Origin: a virus
Direction: 5' to 3' (one strand)
DNA length: 41,808 nt
Virus record (IMG/VR): IMGVR_UViG_3300045135_001558
Span: 1 to 41,808 of that record
Shown here: piece by piece, positions 1-5,380 of the stretch
Layout of the letters: every line of letters begins with the position of its first letter
How positions within the stretch are numbered: position 1 is the first letter of the stretch
The notes under the pieces: model-generated
The model's database searches: none
Told to the model about the DNA's origin: nothing
What the model saw: only the letters and a program-made list of their open reading frames with translations
Translations under genes and position numbers: made by a program

Positions 1-8
1 ATGCTCAT
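1..8 (-). CDS. Start of a leftward gene cut by the window edge
   Basis: On the minus strand an ATG at 8-6 is preceded by GAGGAGATATCACA, a strong ribosome binding site (GAGGAG) about 8 bases upstream. Only ATG AGC AT is visible, so the product cannot be described. It continues the leftward operon that follows. Its leader (about 9-99) holds two short hairpins and an A/T palindrome. Confidence 0.6.
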
Positions 9-26
9 TGTGATATCTCCTCGTTT

Positions 27-93
27 GCGGCCAATGCCGCTGTGATAGGTGGGCGGATTGCCCACGGAAAAGTTTTCCAGAAAATATTTCTGG
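27..93. repeat. Leader hairpins and A/T palindrome A1
   Basis: Three inverted repeats lie in the leader of the truncated leftward gene. They are GCGGC-4-GCCGC (27-40), GTGGGC-5-GCCCAC (49-65), and a double palindrome GGAAAAGTTTTCC (66-78) that overlaps CCAGAAA-3-TTTCTGG (77-93). The last element is the first member of a family that recurs at 1057, 1321 and 2226. A terminator is possible, but no T-run follows the GC hairpins on either strand. Confidence 0.65.
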
Positions 94-99
94 AGTGTG

Positions 100-357
100 C
101 TACTTGCCGGTGTAAACCTTACGGATGATGATCTGGTCGGTGTCCAGATCCATGCAGTTTTTCAGTTCGCGCACCAACTTACGAGCCGTTTCCTGAGCCG
201 AAGCGATGCCCTTGCGTGTCGGAAACTCCTTGTCTACGGACACGCACGACTGATCTAAGGGGTCTGAACAGGTCAGGGTGATCTTGAAATGCTCAAGCTC
301 ACCCTCTTCAACTCCGTAAAGTGGGTTCTTGTACTTGACTGCGTAATCCGGGTTCAT
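100..357 (-). CDS. Small phage protein, function unknown (85 aa)
   Basis: The start ATG at 357 follows AAGGAGGAGTGAG, an almost ideal ribosome binding site, so the start is secure. The protein is small and soluble, with no membrane segment or cysteine motif. Its middle reads like a beta-rich domain (FKITLTCSDP) and its C-terminal part like a helix (AQETARKLVRELKNCMD) followed by IIIRKVYTGK. I do not recognise a family. It is the most downstream complete gene of the leftward operon; the neighbours share the same binding site style, which suggests joint early expression. Confidence 0.75.
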   Translation of the reverse strand: MNPDYAVKYKNPLYGVEEGELEHFKITLTCSDPLDQSCVSVDKEFPTRKGIASAQETARKLVRELKNCMDLDTDQIIIRKVYTGK

Positions 358-402
358 CTCACTCCTCCTTTCTGTGACAAATATTATTTGTCGGTTGATT
401 GT

Positions 403-609
403 TTACACCCCGAACGATGCCGTACCTCTTCGAGCGTACTGCTTCATGTCCCAAGCCGTCGCGAACATATTTTTGCGGAGCGTTTTGGGTATGTGCTTGC
501 CCTTTGCGAAACGCTCCAACTTGTCCGCGAGGTTTTCAAAGTCGCGTCGCTCGTAGGCGTCACGCGCCCACTCTTCGTTGGAGTGGTACCCGTCGTCTGG
601 CTTACTCAT
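403..609 (-). CDS. Nested in-frame gene, short form (68 aa)
   Basis: The ATG at 609 has the operon's standard strong ribosome binding site directly upstream, inside the coding frame of the 129-residue long form. The product begins MSKPDDGYHSNEEWARDAYE and continues with a Lys/Arg-rich helix (LADKLERFAKGKHIPKTLRK). Because this signal equals those used by the neighbouring genes, I expect the short form to be made, possibly as the main product. Function unknown. Confidence 0.65.
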   Translation of the reverse strand: MSKPDDGYHSNEEWARDAYERRDFENLADKLERFAKGKHIPKTLRKNMFATAWDMKQYARRGTASFGV

Positions 610-792
610 CTCACTCCTCCTTGGCTCCCAGAAGTGGGCACGCAAGAGTTGTACTTCTAATTCACGGAGAAGATTTGTGCGGACATGAAGATACTCTTCG
701 TGATGCTTTTTGCGCTCCTCACTCGTAAGGCTCTGATCCTCTGCGTTGGCAAAGGCAATGCACATCTTGGTGACTTCCTTCTTCCAACTCAT
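403..792 (-). CDS. Small charged helical protein, long form (129 aa)
   Basis: The ATG at 792 follows AAGGAGGAGTGAG. The reading frame runs without a stop to 403, but a second ATG at 609 in the same frame has its own identical AAGGAGGAGTGAG, read in the long form as codons for EPRRSE. The N-terminal 61 residues are helical and highly charged (SEERKKHHEEY, LLRELEVQLL). The C-terminal 68 residues would be a separate protein if translation starts at 609. The likely history is loss of a stop codon between two adjacent operon genes, or a deliberate two-product gene. No family is recognised. Confidence 0.65.
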   Translation of the reverse strand: MSWKKEVTKMCIAFANAEDQSLTSEERKKHHEEYLHVRTNLLRELEVQLLRAHFWEPRRSEMSKPDDGYHSNEEWARDAYERRDFENLADKLERFAKGKHIPKTLRKNMFATAWDMKQYARRGTASFGV

Positions 793-803
793 CTCACTCC
801 TCC

Positions 804-1031
804 TTAGATCTCTCTTGTGACGACAGCTAGTAGCGTGTCACCTTGGTCGGCGTACTTGTTCTTCCAGACACGCACGGCGGTGGCCTCTGCACCGTACCCA
901 TGCAAGGATTCGACCTCATCTTCATGCGTGTACACCTCGCCATCGTCTCGCTGTGCGACCAGAACGGCATACCAAAGTCTCACGGGTGCCATAAACTTGC
1001 GATGACTGTCACTCCAGATTGTCGTGCTCAT
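804..1031 (-). CDS. Small phage protein, function unknown (75 aa)
   Basis: The start ATG at 1031 follows GGAGGAGGAGTAAA, a strong binding site. The sequence has a central strand-like part (RLWYAVLVAQRDDGEVYTHEDEV) and a second one (AVRVWKNKYADQGDTLLAVV), which suggests a compact alpha/beta fold. There are no cysteines, signal peptide or membrane segment. It lies in the leftward operon just below A/T palindrome A2. No family is recognised. Confidence 0.75.
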   Translation of the reverse strand: MSTTIWSDSHRKFMAPVRLWYAVLVAQRDDGEVYTHEDEVESLHGYGAEATAVRVWKNKYADQGDTLLAVVTREI

Positions 1032-1056
1032 TTTACTCCTCCTCCATTCTCGTGTT

Positions 1057-1084
1057 GGAAATCTTTTCCAGAAATATTTTCTGG
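1057..1084. repeat. A/T palindrome A2
   Basis: The element is GGAAATCTTTTCC joined to CCAGAAATATTTTCTGG, with the two shared C bases in common. It matches A3 (1321) and A4 (2226) closely. It lies between the stop of the gene ending at 1086 and the ribosome binding site of the gene starting at 1031. Confidence 0.7.
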
Positions 1085-1085
1085 A

Positions 1086-1307
1086 TTAACCGGACATCCT
1101 GTTTCGTTGGACCTGCTTCTTCATCAACTCCTGTAGATGCTTGGCTTCTCCCGGAATCAATTGCAGTGTCATCCCACACTTGCCGTTGCTCGGGATCATC
1201 ACGCCTTGCGTCCTCGCGTGGTTGCCATGCGCCATGCAGGTGTATATCCCGCACTCCACCCGAACGGGGTGAACAGTCTGCCTGCACCCCGCGACCGCGC
1301 ACCTCAC
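1086..1307 (-). CDS. Cys-rich, possibly zinc-binding small protein (73 aa)
   Basis: I chose a GTG start at 1307, placed 6 bases after AAGGAGG. It overlaps the end of the upstream gene by four bases. Cysteines at residues 3, 8, 19, 24 and 45 with His27 make a metal-binding site plausible. The C-terminal part is a basic helix (LQELMKKQVQRNRM). A competing frame (1302 to 1033, 89 codons) exists, but its binding-site spacing is poorer and its composition is less protein-like. Function unknown. Confidence 0.6.
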   Translation of the reverse strand: MRCAVAGCRQTVHPVRVECGIYTCMAHGNHARTQGVMIPSNGKCGMTLQLIPGEAKHLQELMKKQVQRNRMSG

Positions 1308-1945
1308 ATCACTCCTCCTTGGAAATCTTTTCCAGAAATTTTTTCTAGATCAGCGTTTAGCGCCCCCCAAGAAATACGCTTGGGCTTCTCCCACTCATCC
1401 CAAGGGTCCTTGCCCCCGTCGATCAACTCCTCATGGTGCACAGGGTACTCCTTGAAGTAGTCATTGTCGGCTTCAATGACGGTTCGGGCCAACGCGAGGG
1501 CTTCAAACGCGGACACCCCCTCGGGTATGCCTTCAATCACATACCAGTAGCCGCCCTTGCTTTTCCAGTACTGTGGGCATTCACCGTCGCCATCCCAATC
1601 GTGTGCCCCGTAGTTCTCCTTGTACTGCGTGAGTATTGCTAGTCTCATCAACTGGTCTTGTACGGGCACACCCTCACTCATGCGAGCCAAGGTGACAGGA
1701 AGGGGAGCGCACCAATGGTTGGCTTTCTCCGATGCTTTGGTAAGCGCAACGCTCTGGTTCCCATTATACCGATACGTCACAGTGCCTGCCGTTTCGCCGC
1801 TGTCGAGATCCACGAGACTTACGGTGTAGCGGTCGTCGTGCTCGTAGACTTGTGCCTCCACCCGATCAATCAGATCGGTTACTCGGTAAACCATGCCCAA
1901 TCGCTGACTCTCGAAAACATTTCGAGGCTTCATAACTACATTCAT
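1304..1945 (-). CDS. Conserved-looking phage protein with Trp-rich core (213 aa)
   Basis: The start ATG at 1945 follows GGAGGAGTAAAAC; a second ATG four codons on is possible. It is the longest gene of this operon. It has a beta-rich N-terminal half (YTVSLVDLDSGETAGTVTYR) and a Trp/Gly core around residues 105-135 (QYKENYGAHDWDGDGECPQY, then WKSKGGYWYVI) that looks like a conserved signature. I recall similar ENYGAHDW-type proteins in phages but cannot name the family. The last residues (LEKISGKDFQGG) are translated straight through A/T palindrome A3. Function unknown. Confidence 0.75.
   Translation of the reverse strand: MNVVMKPRNVFESQRLGMVYRVTDLIDRVEAQVYEHDDRYTVSLVDLDSGETAGTVTYRYNGNQSVALTKASEKANHWCAPLPVTLARMSEGVPVQDQLMRLAILTQYKENYGAHDWDGDGECPQYWKSKGGYWYVIEGIPEGVSAFEALALARTVIEADNDYFKEYPVHHEELIDGGKDPWDEWEKPKRISWGALNADLEKISGKDFQGGVM
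1321..1348. repeat. A/T palindrome A3, inside a coding end
   Basis: GGAAATCTTTTCC is followed by a degenerate second palindrome (CCAGAAATTTTTTCTAG). Unlike its relatives it lies within a gene, encoding the last residues of the 213-residue protein, and directly before the ribosome binding site of the GTG-started gene at 1307. Confidence 0.65.
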
Positions 1946-1948
1946 GTT

Positions 1949-2212
1949 TTACTCCTCCTCCATTGCGGTTGCGATTGCGGTGCGCACTACTTCGGGGTTC
2001 TCGCTCAGAAACCTCATGCACCTGAGCGTGTCATCCGACGTTGACTCGACCTTGATGGAAACAGGGCCATCCTCGTAGTACATAGGGTGAACCTGAATAA
2101 TCACGCGCCCCCGGTAGTCGTTCGCTCTTCCGGGCTCTATGACATACGCATAGATGTGGTTGCCAAGCCTTCGAACGTGGTCGAGAATCAGCGATTCGGT
2201 ACCTTGGTACAT
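1949..2212 (-). CDS. Small phage protein, function unknown (87 aa)
   Basis: The ATG at 2212 follows AAGGAGGAGTGAG. The stop TAA lies within the next gene's binding site (GGAGGAGTAAAAC), so the C-terminal Glu-Glu-Glu is encoded by the Shine-Dalgarno sequence itself. This tight coupling suggests translational linkage to the 213-residue gene. The fold looks alpha/beta: IYAYVIEP and GRVIIQVHPM as strands, then a C-terminal helix (NPEVVRTAIATAMEEE). No family is recognised. Confidence 0.75.
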   Translation of the reverse strand: MYQGTESLILDHVRRLGNHIYAYVIEPGRANDYRGRVIIQVHPMYYEDGPVSIKVESTSDDTLRCMRFLSENPEVVRTAIATAMEEE

Positions 2213-2225
2213 CTCACTCCTCCTT

Positions 2226-2253
2226 GGAAATCTTTTCCAAAAATGTTTTTTGG
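2226..2253. repeat. A/T palindrome A4, intermediate between the two repeat types
   Basis: GGAAATCTTTTCC followed by CCAAAAATGTTTTTTGG. The second half is close to the CAAAAAA-n-TTTTTTG elements found from 2680 onward, which links the two palindrome groups into one family. It lies between the gene ending at 2255 and the binding site of the gene starting at 2212. Confidence 0.7.
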
Positions 2254-2254
2254 A

Positions 2255-2668
2255 TTAGTGGGTGCGGCACTCTGTGGTACCGCAGGACTTGCAAACCCGC
2301 TCGGGGCTCACGGTGGTGTGTAGTGCGCCCATGTACGCGGGGCGTCTGCGCGTCTTGCGTCTTGGCTTGTATGTGTCAGGCCCGAAGGACTCGACTGCAC
2401 CCGTGGGTACGGGCTCGCGACGAGCGAACGTGCGCGGGTCGCTGTTGCCCTTCGTGTACTGACTCGTGGTCCGCAGGGGCTTGTGCTGATGCTTCAGCTT
2501 GGACGCCCACGGTTCAGGGATGCGCTCGTCCGGTAGGTTGCGCTTCAGGATTCGGTACGCCGACTGTACGCTGTTGGCTCTCCTCGCTCGCAACCAGATC
2601 GGGTGGTGCTCCCGTCTGATCTTCTGGTGGGCGACTAAATAGTCACCGACATCGCTTCTCCACGCCAT
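2255..2668 (-). CDS. Basic protein with C-terminal Cys/His motif (137 aa)
   Basis: The ATG at 2668 follows GAGGAGCTTCAC. It is the first gene after the promoter at 2714-2763. The protein is strongly basic, with many Arg and Lys (WLRARRA, YKPRRKTRRRPAYM), and ends in CKSCGTTECRTH, a C-x2-C-x4-C-x2-H pattern that could hold zinc. Basic composition plus a terminal metal knuckle suggests nucleic acid binding, but no family is recognised. Confidence 0.7.
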   Translation of the reverse strand: MAWRSDVGDYLVAHQKIRREHHPIWLRARRANSVQSAYRILKRNLPDERIPEPWASKLKHQHKPLRTTSQYTKGNSDPRTFARREPVPTGAVESFGPDTYKPRRKTRRRPAYMGALHTTVSPERVCKSCGTTECRTH

Positions 2669-2679
2669 GTGAAGCTCCT

Positions 2680-2694
2680 CAAAAAAGTTTTTTG
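2680..2694. repeat. A/T palindrome B1 in the 5' leader
   Basis: CAAAAAAGTTTTTTG, an odd-centred perfect palindrome. On the minus strand it is immediately followed by GAGGAG, the ribosome binding site of the gene starting at 2668, and it lies about 30 bases below the predicted transcription start of the 2714-2763 promoter. Confidence 0.75.
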
Positions 2695-2713
2695 CGACTC
2701 GTTTGCCGCACTC

Positions 2714-2763
2714 CGATCCTACGCAATAAAGCTAATACATCAATGCAACAATGTCAACACCCC
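2714..2763 (-). promoter_or_regulatory. Leftward sigma70-like promoter, copy 1
   Basis: On the minus strand TTGACA (2757-2752) is separated by 17 bases from TAGCTT (2734-2729). The whole 50-base block matches 3344-3393 at 45 of 50 positions. Transcription would begin near 2722 and give a leader of about 54 bases containing palindrome B1. It should drive the genes from 2668 down to the left edge. Confidence 0.8.
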
Positions 2764-2766
2764 TCC

Positions 2767-3066
2767 CTACAGTTTGTAGGAGGTGCCCCTCAGTACGTTG
2801 TCATACACCCGCAGATTGAACCCGTCGCCCTCCATGTATGCGCGGAGCGCGTTCTGGTGGGTTGTTGTCGTCTGGCTGTACTTCGTGGCATTGAACAGGA
2901 ACGGGCCACCCTGAGCTACGCGCCTCTGTTCGGGCTCGCTCGGGCACACGATCCATGTAGCGTAGGAGTAGATCCCGTCGCCATCTGTCCAGATGGAGTC
3001 GCCCCACTTACCGAAGGACTTCCCTTTCCGCCATGCGTTGACGGTGCGTTGGCAATTCTTCCTCAT
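2767..3066 (-). CDS. Conserved-looking small phage protein (99 aa)
   Basis: The ATG at 3066 follows GAGGAGGAAGTGAC. The N-terminus is basic (RKNCQRTVNAWRKGKSFGKW). The second half contains LFNATKYSQTTTTHQNALRA, a signature I associate with a small widespread phage protein of unknown role, often in early regions. The predicted fold is mainly beta (IYSYATWIVC) with one helix. Palindrome B2 lies directly upstream of its binding site. It ends within a few bases of the downstream promoter copy. Confidence 0.75.
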   Translation of the reverse strand: MRKNCQRTVNAWRKGKSFGKWGDSIWTDGDGIYSYATWIVCPSEPEQRRVAQGGPFLFNATKYSQTTTTHQNALRAYMEGDGFNLRVYDNVLRGTSYKL

Positions 3067-3079
3067 GTCACTTCCTCCT

Positions 3080-3094
3080 CAAAAAAGTTTTTTG
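3080..3094. repeat. A/T palindrome B2 between two operon genes
   Basis: CAAAAAAGTTTTTTG, directly after the stop of the 67-residue gene and directly before the GAGGAGG of the 99-residue gene (minus-strand order). There is no promoter at this junction, so the element's link is with the ribosome binding site and not with a transcription start. Confidence 0.75.
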
Positions 3095-3095
3095 G

Positions 3096-3299
3096 TTATG
3101 CGTTCCACACGTCACACGCTTCGCAACGGCACACATTGAACGGTCTACCCTCTCTCACTACAACCCACCCATACCGTACATCTGTCGTGCGCCCATCCCC
3201 GCAACAAACGGGGCATCCCCACATCCCGGAACCATCTTCGTTGATCCGGTGCGGGTAGTCGGCGGCGATTCTGGTCTTGGTGATCCTTGCGTAGCTCAT
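3096..3299 (-). CDS. Zinc-ribbon-like small protein (67 aa)
   Basis: I chose the ATG at 3299 because GAGGAG lies 6 bases upstream. An in-frame ATG at 3356 would read through the promoter leader and palindrome B3, which is unlikely. Cysteines at 29, 32 and 33 and at 57, 59 and 62 form two knuckles (CPVCC and CRCEAC), as in a zinc ribbon. Such proteins bind nucleic acid or act as adaptors; the exact role is unknown. It is the first gene after promoter copy 2. Confidence 0.75.
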   Translation of the reverse strand: MSYARITKTRIAADYPHRINEDGSGMWGCPVCCGDGRTTDVRYGWVVVREGRPFNVCRCEACDVWNA

Positions 3300-3310
3300 C
3301 AGTTGCTCCT

Positions 3311-3339
3311 CAAAAAAGTTTTTTGGGGCTCTTGGCCCC
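3311..3339 (-). promoter_or_regulatory. 5' leader with GC hairpin and A/T palindrome B3
   Basis: On the minus strand the leader from promoter copy 2 contains a perfect hairpin GGGGC-5-GCCCC (3339-3325), then CAAAAAACTTTTTTG (3325-3311), then GAGGAG. The hairpin abutting an A-run/T-run palindrome right before the binding site could control translation or early termination. The arrangement parallels the B1 leader, which has only a weaker stem. Confidence 0.6.
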
Positions 3340-3343
3340 GCTT

Positions 3344-3393
3344 CGATCCTACGCATTAAATCTAATAGGTCAATGCAATAATGTCAACACCCC
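3344..3393 (-). promoter_or_regulatory. Leftward sigma70-like promoter, copy 2
   Basis: On the minus strand TTGACA (3387-3382) and TAGATT (3364-3359) are separated by 17 bases. The block is a near copy of 2714-2763. The predicted start is near 3352. It would drive the 67-residue and 99-residue genes and probably read on through copy 1. Just beyond it, TAACAAT occurs twice, 11 bases apart (3400-3406 and 3411-3417), between this promoter and rightward terS. Confidence 0.8.
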
Positions 3394-3462
3394 CCTATGT
3401 AACAATATAGTAACAATCATACTGCAACTAGCACCCCATGAAATAGGGTCTTATCGTTGGGT

Positions 3463-3891
3463 ATGAATAAGGATGACACCCTAACGCCCAAACAAGCCGC
3501 GTTTGCCGGTTTCGTTGCCAAGGGCCTGAGCTATACGGATGCCTACAGAAAGGCATATCAGAGCACCGCGAGTGACAAGTCTGTCCGGGTCGAAGGCTCG
3601 CGACTGATGAAGAAGGAGAAGGTGCGGAATGCTGTCGAAGATCTTCGTGCCGACAAGCGTGAGGCAAAGGCAACACACAAGAAATTAAGCCGCGAATGGG
3701 TGCTTCAGATGCTCAAGAAAGAAGCAATGAACGACACCAACCCACCGTCTACACGGGTCCGGGCATTGGAGCTATTGGGTAAGGCAGAAGGGGCATTCGA
3801 AGACACTACAAAGATGGTAGTGGAGCACAGAACCCCAGAGGATATTGAGAACGAATTGGAGAAGAGGTTGTCGAGATTGTTCGACTCGTGA
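3463..3891 (+). CDS. terS: Terminase small subunit
   Basis: The N-terminus (LTPKQAAFAGFVAKGLSYTD, then AYRKAYQS) is the helix-turn-helix signature of phage small terminases, which bind the packaging site and pass DNA to the large subunit. The C-terminal half is helical (EDIENELEKRLSRLF), as expected for oligomerisation and contact with TerL. The 142-residue length is usual for the family. I prefer the ATG at 3463; a TTG at 3457 is also in frame. No good ribosome binding site is seen. It is separated from terL by 2.5 kb, including an opposite-strand gene, which is unusual. Confidence 0.85.
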   Translation: MNKDDTLTPKQAAFAGFVAKGLSYTDAYRKAYQSTASDKSVRVEGSRLMKKEKVRNAVEDLRADKREAKATHKKLSREWVLQMLKKEAMNDTNPPSTRVRALELLGKAEGAFEDTTKMVVEHRTPEDIENELEKRLSRLFDS

Positions 3892-3963
3892 TAGCACTTG
3901 TGGAAAGGGGTCAGAAGTAGCGGAGGGGCTCTCTCGAACCCCTTCAAACGAAATCATAGGGTC

Positions 3964-3978
3964 CAAAAAACTTTTTTG
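3964..3978. repeat. A/T palindrome B4
   Basis: CAAAAAACTTTTTTG, placed directly before the first of the six 22-bp repeats and about 70 bases after terS. Confidence 0.75.
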
Positions 3979-3980
3979 AG

Positions 3981-4125
3981 TCGATTCCTCACCCCTGTTA
4001 CTTCGATCCCTCACCCTCATTACTTAGTCGATCCCTCACTCCTGTTACTTAGTCGATTCCCCACTCCGGTTACTTATTCATTCGATCCCTCACGCATACT
4101 ACTTCGATTCCTCACCCCGGTTACT
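3981..4125. repeat. Six 22-bp direct repeats (iteron-like array)
   Basis: Copies lie at 3981-4002, 4003-4024, 4028-4049, 4053-4074, 4082-4103 and 4104-4125. Each begins TCGATnCCnCAC and ends in nTTACT or close to it (copy 5 ends CTACT); spacers are 0, 3, 3, 7 and 0 bases, two of them TAG. Unit length and helical spacing resemble replication-origin iterons or a repressor/packaging-protein array. The region 3892-4286 holds no convincing gene. The array is bracketed by palindromes B4 and B5. Confidence 0.85.
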
Positions 4126-4136
4126 TGTAGGGGAGT

Positions 4137-4211
4137 ACAAAAAAGTTTTTTGAGACTGGGGTGGGGTGAATATTTATACACCGGATTACAAAAAAGTTTT
4201 TTGAGACTGGA
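4137..4211. repeat. Pair of 24-bp direct repeats containing palindromes B5 and B6
   Basis: Bases 4137-4160 and 4188-4211 are identical: TACAAAAAAGTTTTTTG followed by AGACTGG. The palindromes themselves are at 4138-4152 and 4189-4203. The copies start 51 bases apart and follow the 22-bp repeat array. Between them lies an AT-rich patch (AATATTTATAC). Confidence 0.8.
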
Positions 4212-4214
4212 CGC

Positions 4215-4247
4215 AAAAAACCCCCCGAACCGGGAAGGTTCGAGGGG
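4215..4247 (-). terminator. Rho-independent terminator for the leftward gene at 4287-5000
   Basis: Read on the minus strand, CCCCTCGAACC (4247-4237), a 5-base loop and GGTTCGGGGGG (4231-4221) form an 11-bp stem with one G-U pair, followed by TTTTTT (4220-4215). This is a textbook intrinsic terminator placed 40 bases after the stop of the leftward gene. Confidence 0.85.
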
Positions 4248-4286
4248 CTGTTGATTGCGGGTCTTGAGATCAGGTCAGTTGGTTAG

Positions 4287-5000
4287 TTAGGAGATCGAGA
4301 CGCCAACGTCTGCGATCGTTCTCTCGCCCTTCTTTCTGTTGTCCTGCGCGCCGCCCTTGAAGGAGAACTTCCGGGGCTCCGGCAGGCTTGGGGCTCGCAG
4401 CAGGTGGACCAGCCCACCCGCTCCCGACAACAGCTCCTGCAGTCCGGCCTGATACTCGGAAACCTTCTGGAGCGCGTCCGTCGCGTCCATCTCAGTATTC
4501 AGGGCTTCGAGCGCGGAGATCTTGAGCTTCCGGATCTCGCGCGCCTTCTCGACGGCTTCCTTCGAAACCTTCGCCTCTTCGACGAGTCGGCTCTTCGCCT
4601 TCTCCATCGCCTGAACAATCTCCGAACCCTTCGGCCAAGATCCGGCACCTTCTGCCATCACAGCGCCCTTGTCGGCGTCGATCGTCACCTTTGCCAGTTC
4701 GGCATCGTATGCGTCTCGCACCTCAGGCTCATCCCGGTAGTTCAGCAGGGCCTCGAAGAGAGGCCTAGCGTTCCTGAACGTCTGGGCTGTTGTGAACTGT
4801 TGGCAGGGTACTCCGTACTCCTTCTCCGCCTTCATGCCCGACTGGACCACCAAGTAGAGCCCTTCGATGTCTTCAGGAGTGGGCTCCTTCGGGAGACTCA
4901 GCACGATCAGGGCCGGAGCCGCGATCTGCCGGAGTTCCTTCACTTCCCTGCGGATTGTCTTCTGGAGTTGCTTCAGCACTACTTCGTTGTTTTGTGACAT
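4287..5000 (-). CDS. Isolated coiled-coil protein of unknown function (237 aa)
   Basis: I chose the ATG at 5000 (MSQNNEVVLKQLQ), which follows AAAGGAAACGACCT; an in-frame ATG at 5066 lacks a binding site. The protein is largely helical: residues 8-30 form a charged helix, and residues about 125-200 a long coiled coil (VQAMEKAKSRLVEEAKVSKE onward). The C-terminus is basic (FKGGAQDNRKKGERT). It is a single leftward gene between terS and terL with its own terminator, next to the 22-bp repeats downstream and an A/T palindrome upstream. That setting suits an autonomous regulatory or replication gene, but no family is recognised. Confidence 0.75.
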   Translation of the reverse strand: MSQNNEVVLKQLQKTIRREVKELRQIAAPALIVLSLPKEPTPEDIEGLYLVVQSGMKAEKEYGVPCQQFTTAQTFRNARPLFEALLNYRDEPEVRDAYDAELAKVTIDADKGAVMAEGAGSWPKGSEIVQAMEKAKSRLVEEAKVSKEAVEKAREIRKLKISALEALNTEMDATDALQKVSEYQAGLQELLSGAGGLVHLLRAPSLPEPRKFSFKGGAQDNRKKGERTIADVGVSIS

Positions 5001-5150
5001 AGGTCGTTTCCTTTGGGCGCAGCTTGCGCCCGGATGGCGACCCGATCTCAAGACCCGTGTTTTCAATCAACGAATAAGGTATACAACAAGTGCAACAGGT
5101 ACGCAAGACCCCTAACCTATTGTGCTACAACGAGTTACAAGGCCGACAAT

Positions 5151-5169
5151 CTCAAAAAACTTTTTTGAG
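5151..5169. repeat. A/T palindrome B7 (19 bp)
   Basis: CTCAAAAAACTTTTTTGAG, a perfect odd-centred palindrome and the longest core match of the B family. It lies about 150 bases upstream of the leftward 237-residue gene. No T-run asymmetry or GC stem is present, so a plain terminator is unlikely. Confidence 0.75.
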
Positions 5170-5380
5170 CCTGTTTCGGATAAGCTGCGCATCTATGTGA
5201 TACAGGAGATATGCAGGCATGGTGTATAAATATGCAATCCCTGAACCCCAGTACCCCCCACCCACCCGAACGCGCGCGTGACGTAGCCGCCCAAATAAGT
5301 AAGCTTTTGCACGTTTGATCGCACTTATCAGGGCTCGACAGGGTTCATTTTTGGACACGAGGTATTTCTAAGTCTCACCC

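Noticed and set aside
1033-1302. Alternative 89-codon minus-strand frame overlapping the Cys-rich gene
   Set aside because: Start spacing from AAGGAGG is longer and the product is less protein-like than the 73-residue frame. It ends in the next gene's binding site like some true genes, so it is not fully excluded.
3981-4125. CRISPR array
   Set aside because: Spacers are 0-7 bases, far too short, and no cas genes are present; it is a direct-repeat binding array.
3898-4254. Open frame across the 22-bp repeats
   Set aside because: It starts with TTG without a binding site and only translates the DNA repeats; better explained as a non-coding array.
5152-5358. 68-codon minus-strand frame in the non-coding leader
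   Set aside because: GTG start without a Shine-Dalgarno sequence, and its end runs through palindrome B7.
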